From an uncultured Clostridia bacterium (GTDB lineage: Bacteria; Bacillota; Clostridia; TANB77; CAG-508): a stretch of DNA of 64,000 nucleotides. The notes under the pieces were generated by a model. It worked only from the letters and a program-made list of their open reading frames with translations, searched no databases and was not told the origin of the DNA. Positions 63,600 through 64,000 of this stretch are shown here, piece by piece; position 1 is the stretch's first letter; the number at the start of each line of letters is the position of its first letter. Position numbers and translations under genes: made by a program. The stretch lies in the NCBI GenBank assembly GCA_934129785.1, contig CAKOWW010000007.1:1-64000 (forward strand). The letters run 5' to 3'.

Positions 63600-64000
63600 A
63601 TGAGAGGATTTAATAGAGCAGGAATATATAGAATGAAACAATTTTATGAAACTTATAGAGACTTTCCATTTGTGTCACCATTGGTGACACAAATTAGCTG
63701 GACTAATAATCTATTAATTTTAAGTGGGACTAATTCAATAGAAGAAAAAGAATTTTACATAAAGATGTGTATAAAAAACAATTATTCTAAAAGAGAATTA
63801 GATAGACAAATTTCAAGTGGATATTTTCACAGGTATATGTTATCAGATGGTAAAGCAAGTCAAAGTCTATCAAAAACTGTAGGAGAAGAAGATTATCCAA
63901 ATACAAAATTATTAGATACATATAGTTTAGAATTTTTAGACTTGCCTAACAGTTATTCTAAAAAAGACTTAAAAAAGGCAATTATCTCTAATATGAGAGA
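63600..64000 (+). pseudogene. DUF1016/PDDEXK-family gene, 5'-truncated and cut by the window end
   Basis: The frame is open from about 63528 and carries SPLVTQISWTNNLLIL, NYSKRELDRQISSG and LEFLDLPNSYSK, the central part of the DUF1016 nuclease family (YhcG-like). The usual N-terminal 60-80 residues are missing and there is no good start with a ribosome site (ATG 63600 lacks one). It begins right after the QueH gene. It may be a decayed accessory gene. The 3' end lies outside the window. Confidence 0.55.

Noticed and set aside
63672..63692. Perfect palindrome GTGTCACCATTGGTGACAC as an operator
   Set aside because: It lies inside the conserved coding motif SPLVTQISW of the DUF1016 frame and is explained by the codons.

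Overview
The window looks like a chromosome segment from a low-GC Firmicute, most likely an uncultured gut-type member of Clostridia. The base composition is strongly AT-rich, Arg is mostly AGA/AGG, and a spoIIM homologue lies next to xerD. A prophage of about 38 kb sits in a tRNA-Tyr gene between duplicated 14-bp att cores at 11939-11952 and 49992-50005.

Main observation: wherever CGG would be an in-frame codon inside a recognisable gene, the protein continues only if the ribosome moves +1 there. The four bases CGGA or CGGT behave as one glycine. I located 15 in-frame CGGs (complement 3521-3524, 8046-8049, 10935-10938, complement 13362-13365, 16022-16025, 16089-16092, 18554-18557, 18900-18903, 22737-22740, 23433-23436, 25145-25148, 34417-34420, 35651-35654, 44621-44624, 60875-60878). 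In twelve, reading through restores a full-length protein: RluA-type synthase, LigA, DprA, ImmA, HNH-like (twice), DUF1492, HNH, tape measure (twice), tail fibre and RuvB. Three lie at gene ends where either reading is possible. I saw no CGG used as ordinary Arg inside a supported gene. The many CGGs that straddle codon boundaries cause no shift. At 104-177 on the minus strand is a tRNA-Gly whose loop reads CUUCCGA: anticodon UCC followed by G37, so UCCG can pair with CGGA over four bases. Its anticodon stem carries a mismatch. I infer a natural quadruplet, or obligatory +1, glycine codon shared by host and prophage.

Layout. 1-4300: tRNA-Gly and tmRNA (minus strand), a radical-SAM/SPASM gene with two membrane-protein partners, and a pseudouridine synthase. 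4300-11950: alaS lacking the C-Ala domain, HIT protein, sortase, ligA, folD, dprA, tRNA(CAU), tRNA-Tyr. 11953-50005: prophage, in order integrase, ImmA, CI-like repressor with an operator array, Cro-like protein, replication genes (DnaD-like, DnaB), many small early genes, HNH, a cos-like segment, terminase, portal, protease, capsid, connectors, tail tube, chaperone with its own frameshift, tape measure, an inserted moron block (36946-40014), distal tail, fibre, holin and endolysin, then right-end lysogeny-type genes. 50006-64000: chromosome with a small membrane protein, tmcAL, rnhA, an EndoQ-like PHP protein, spoIIM, xerD, a 6S-like structured RNA, surface glycosyltransferases and an LTA-synthase-like sulfatase, ruvB, a membrane protein, a QueH-GNAT fusion and a DUF1016 fragment that runs off the end.

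All functions are read from sequence and memory of families; no database search was run.
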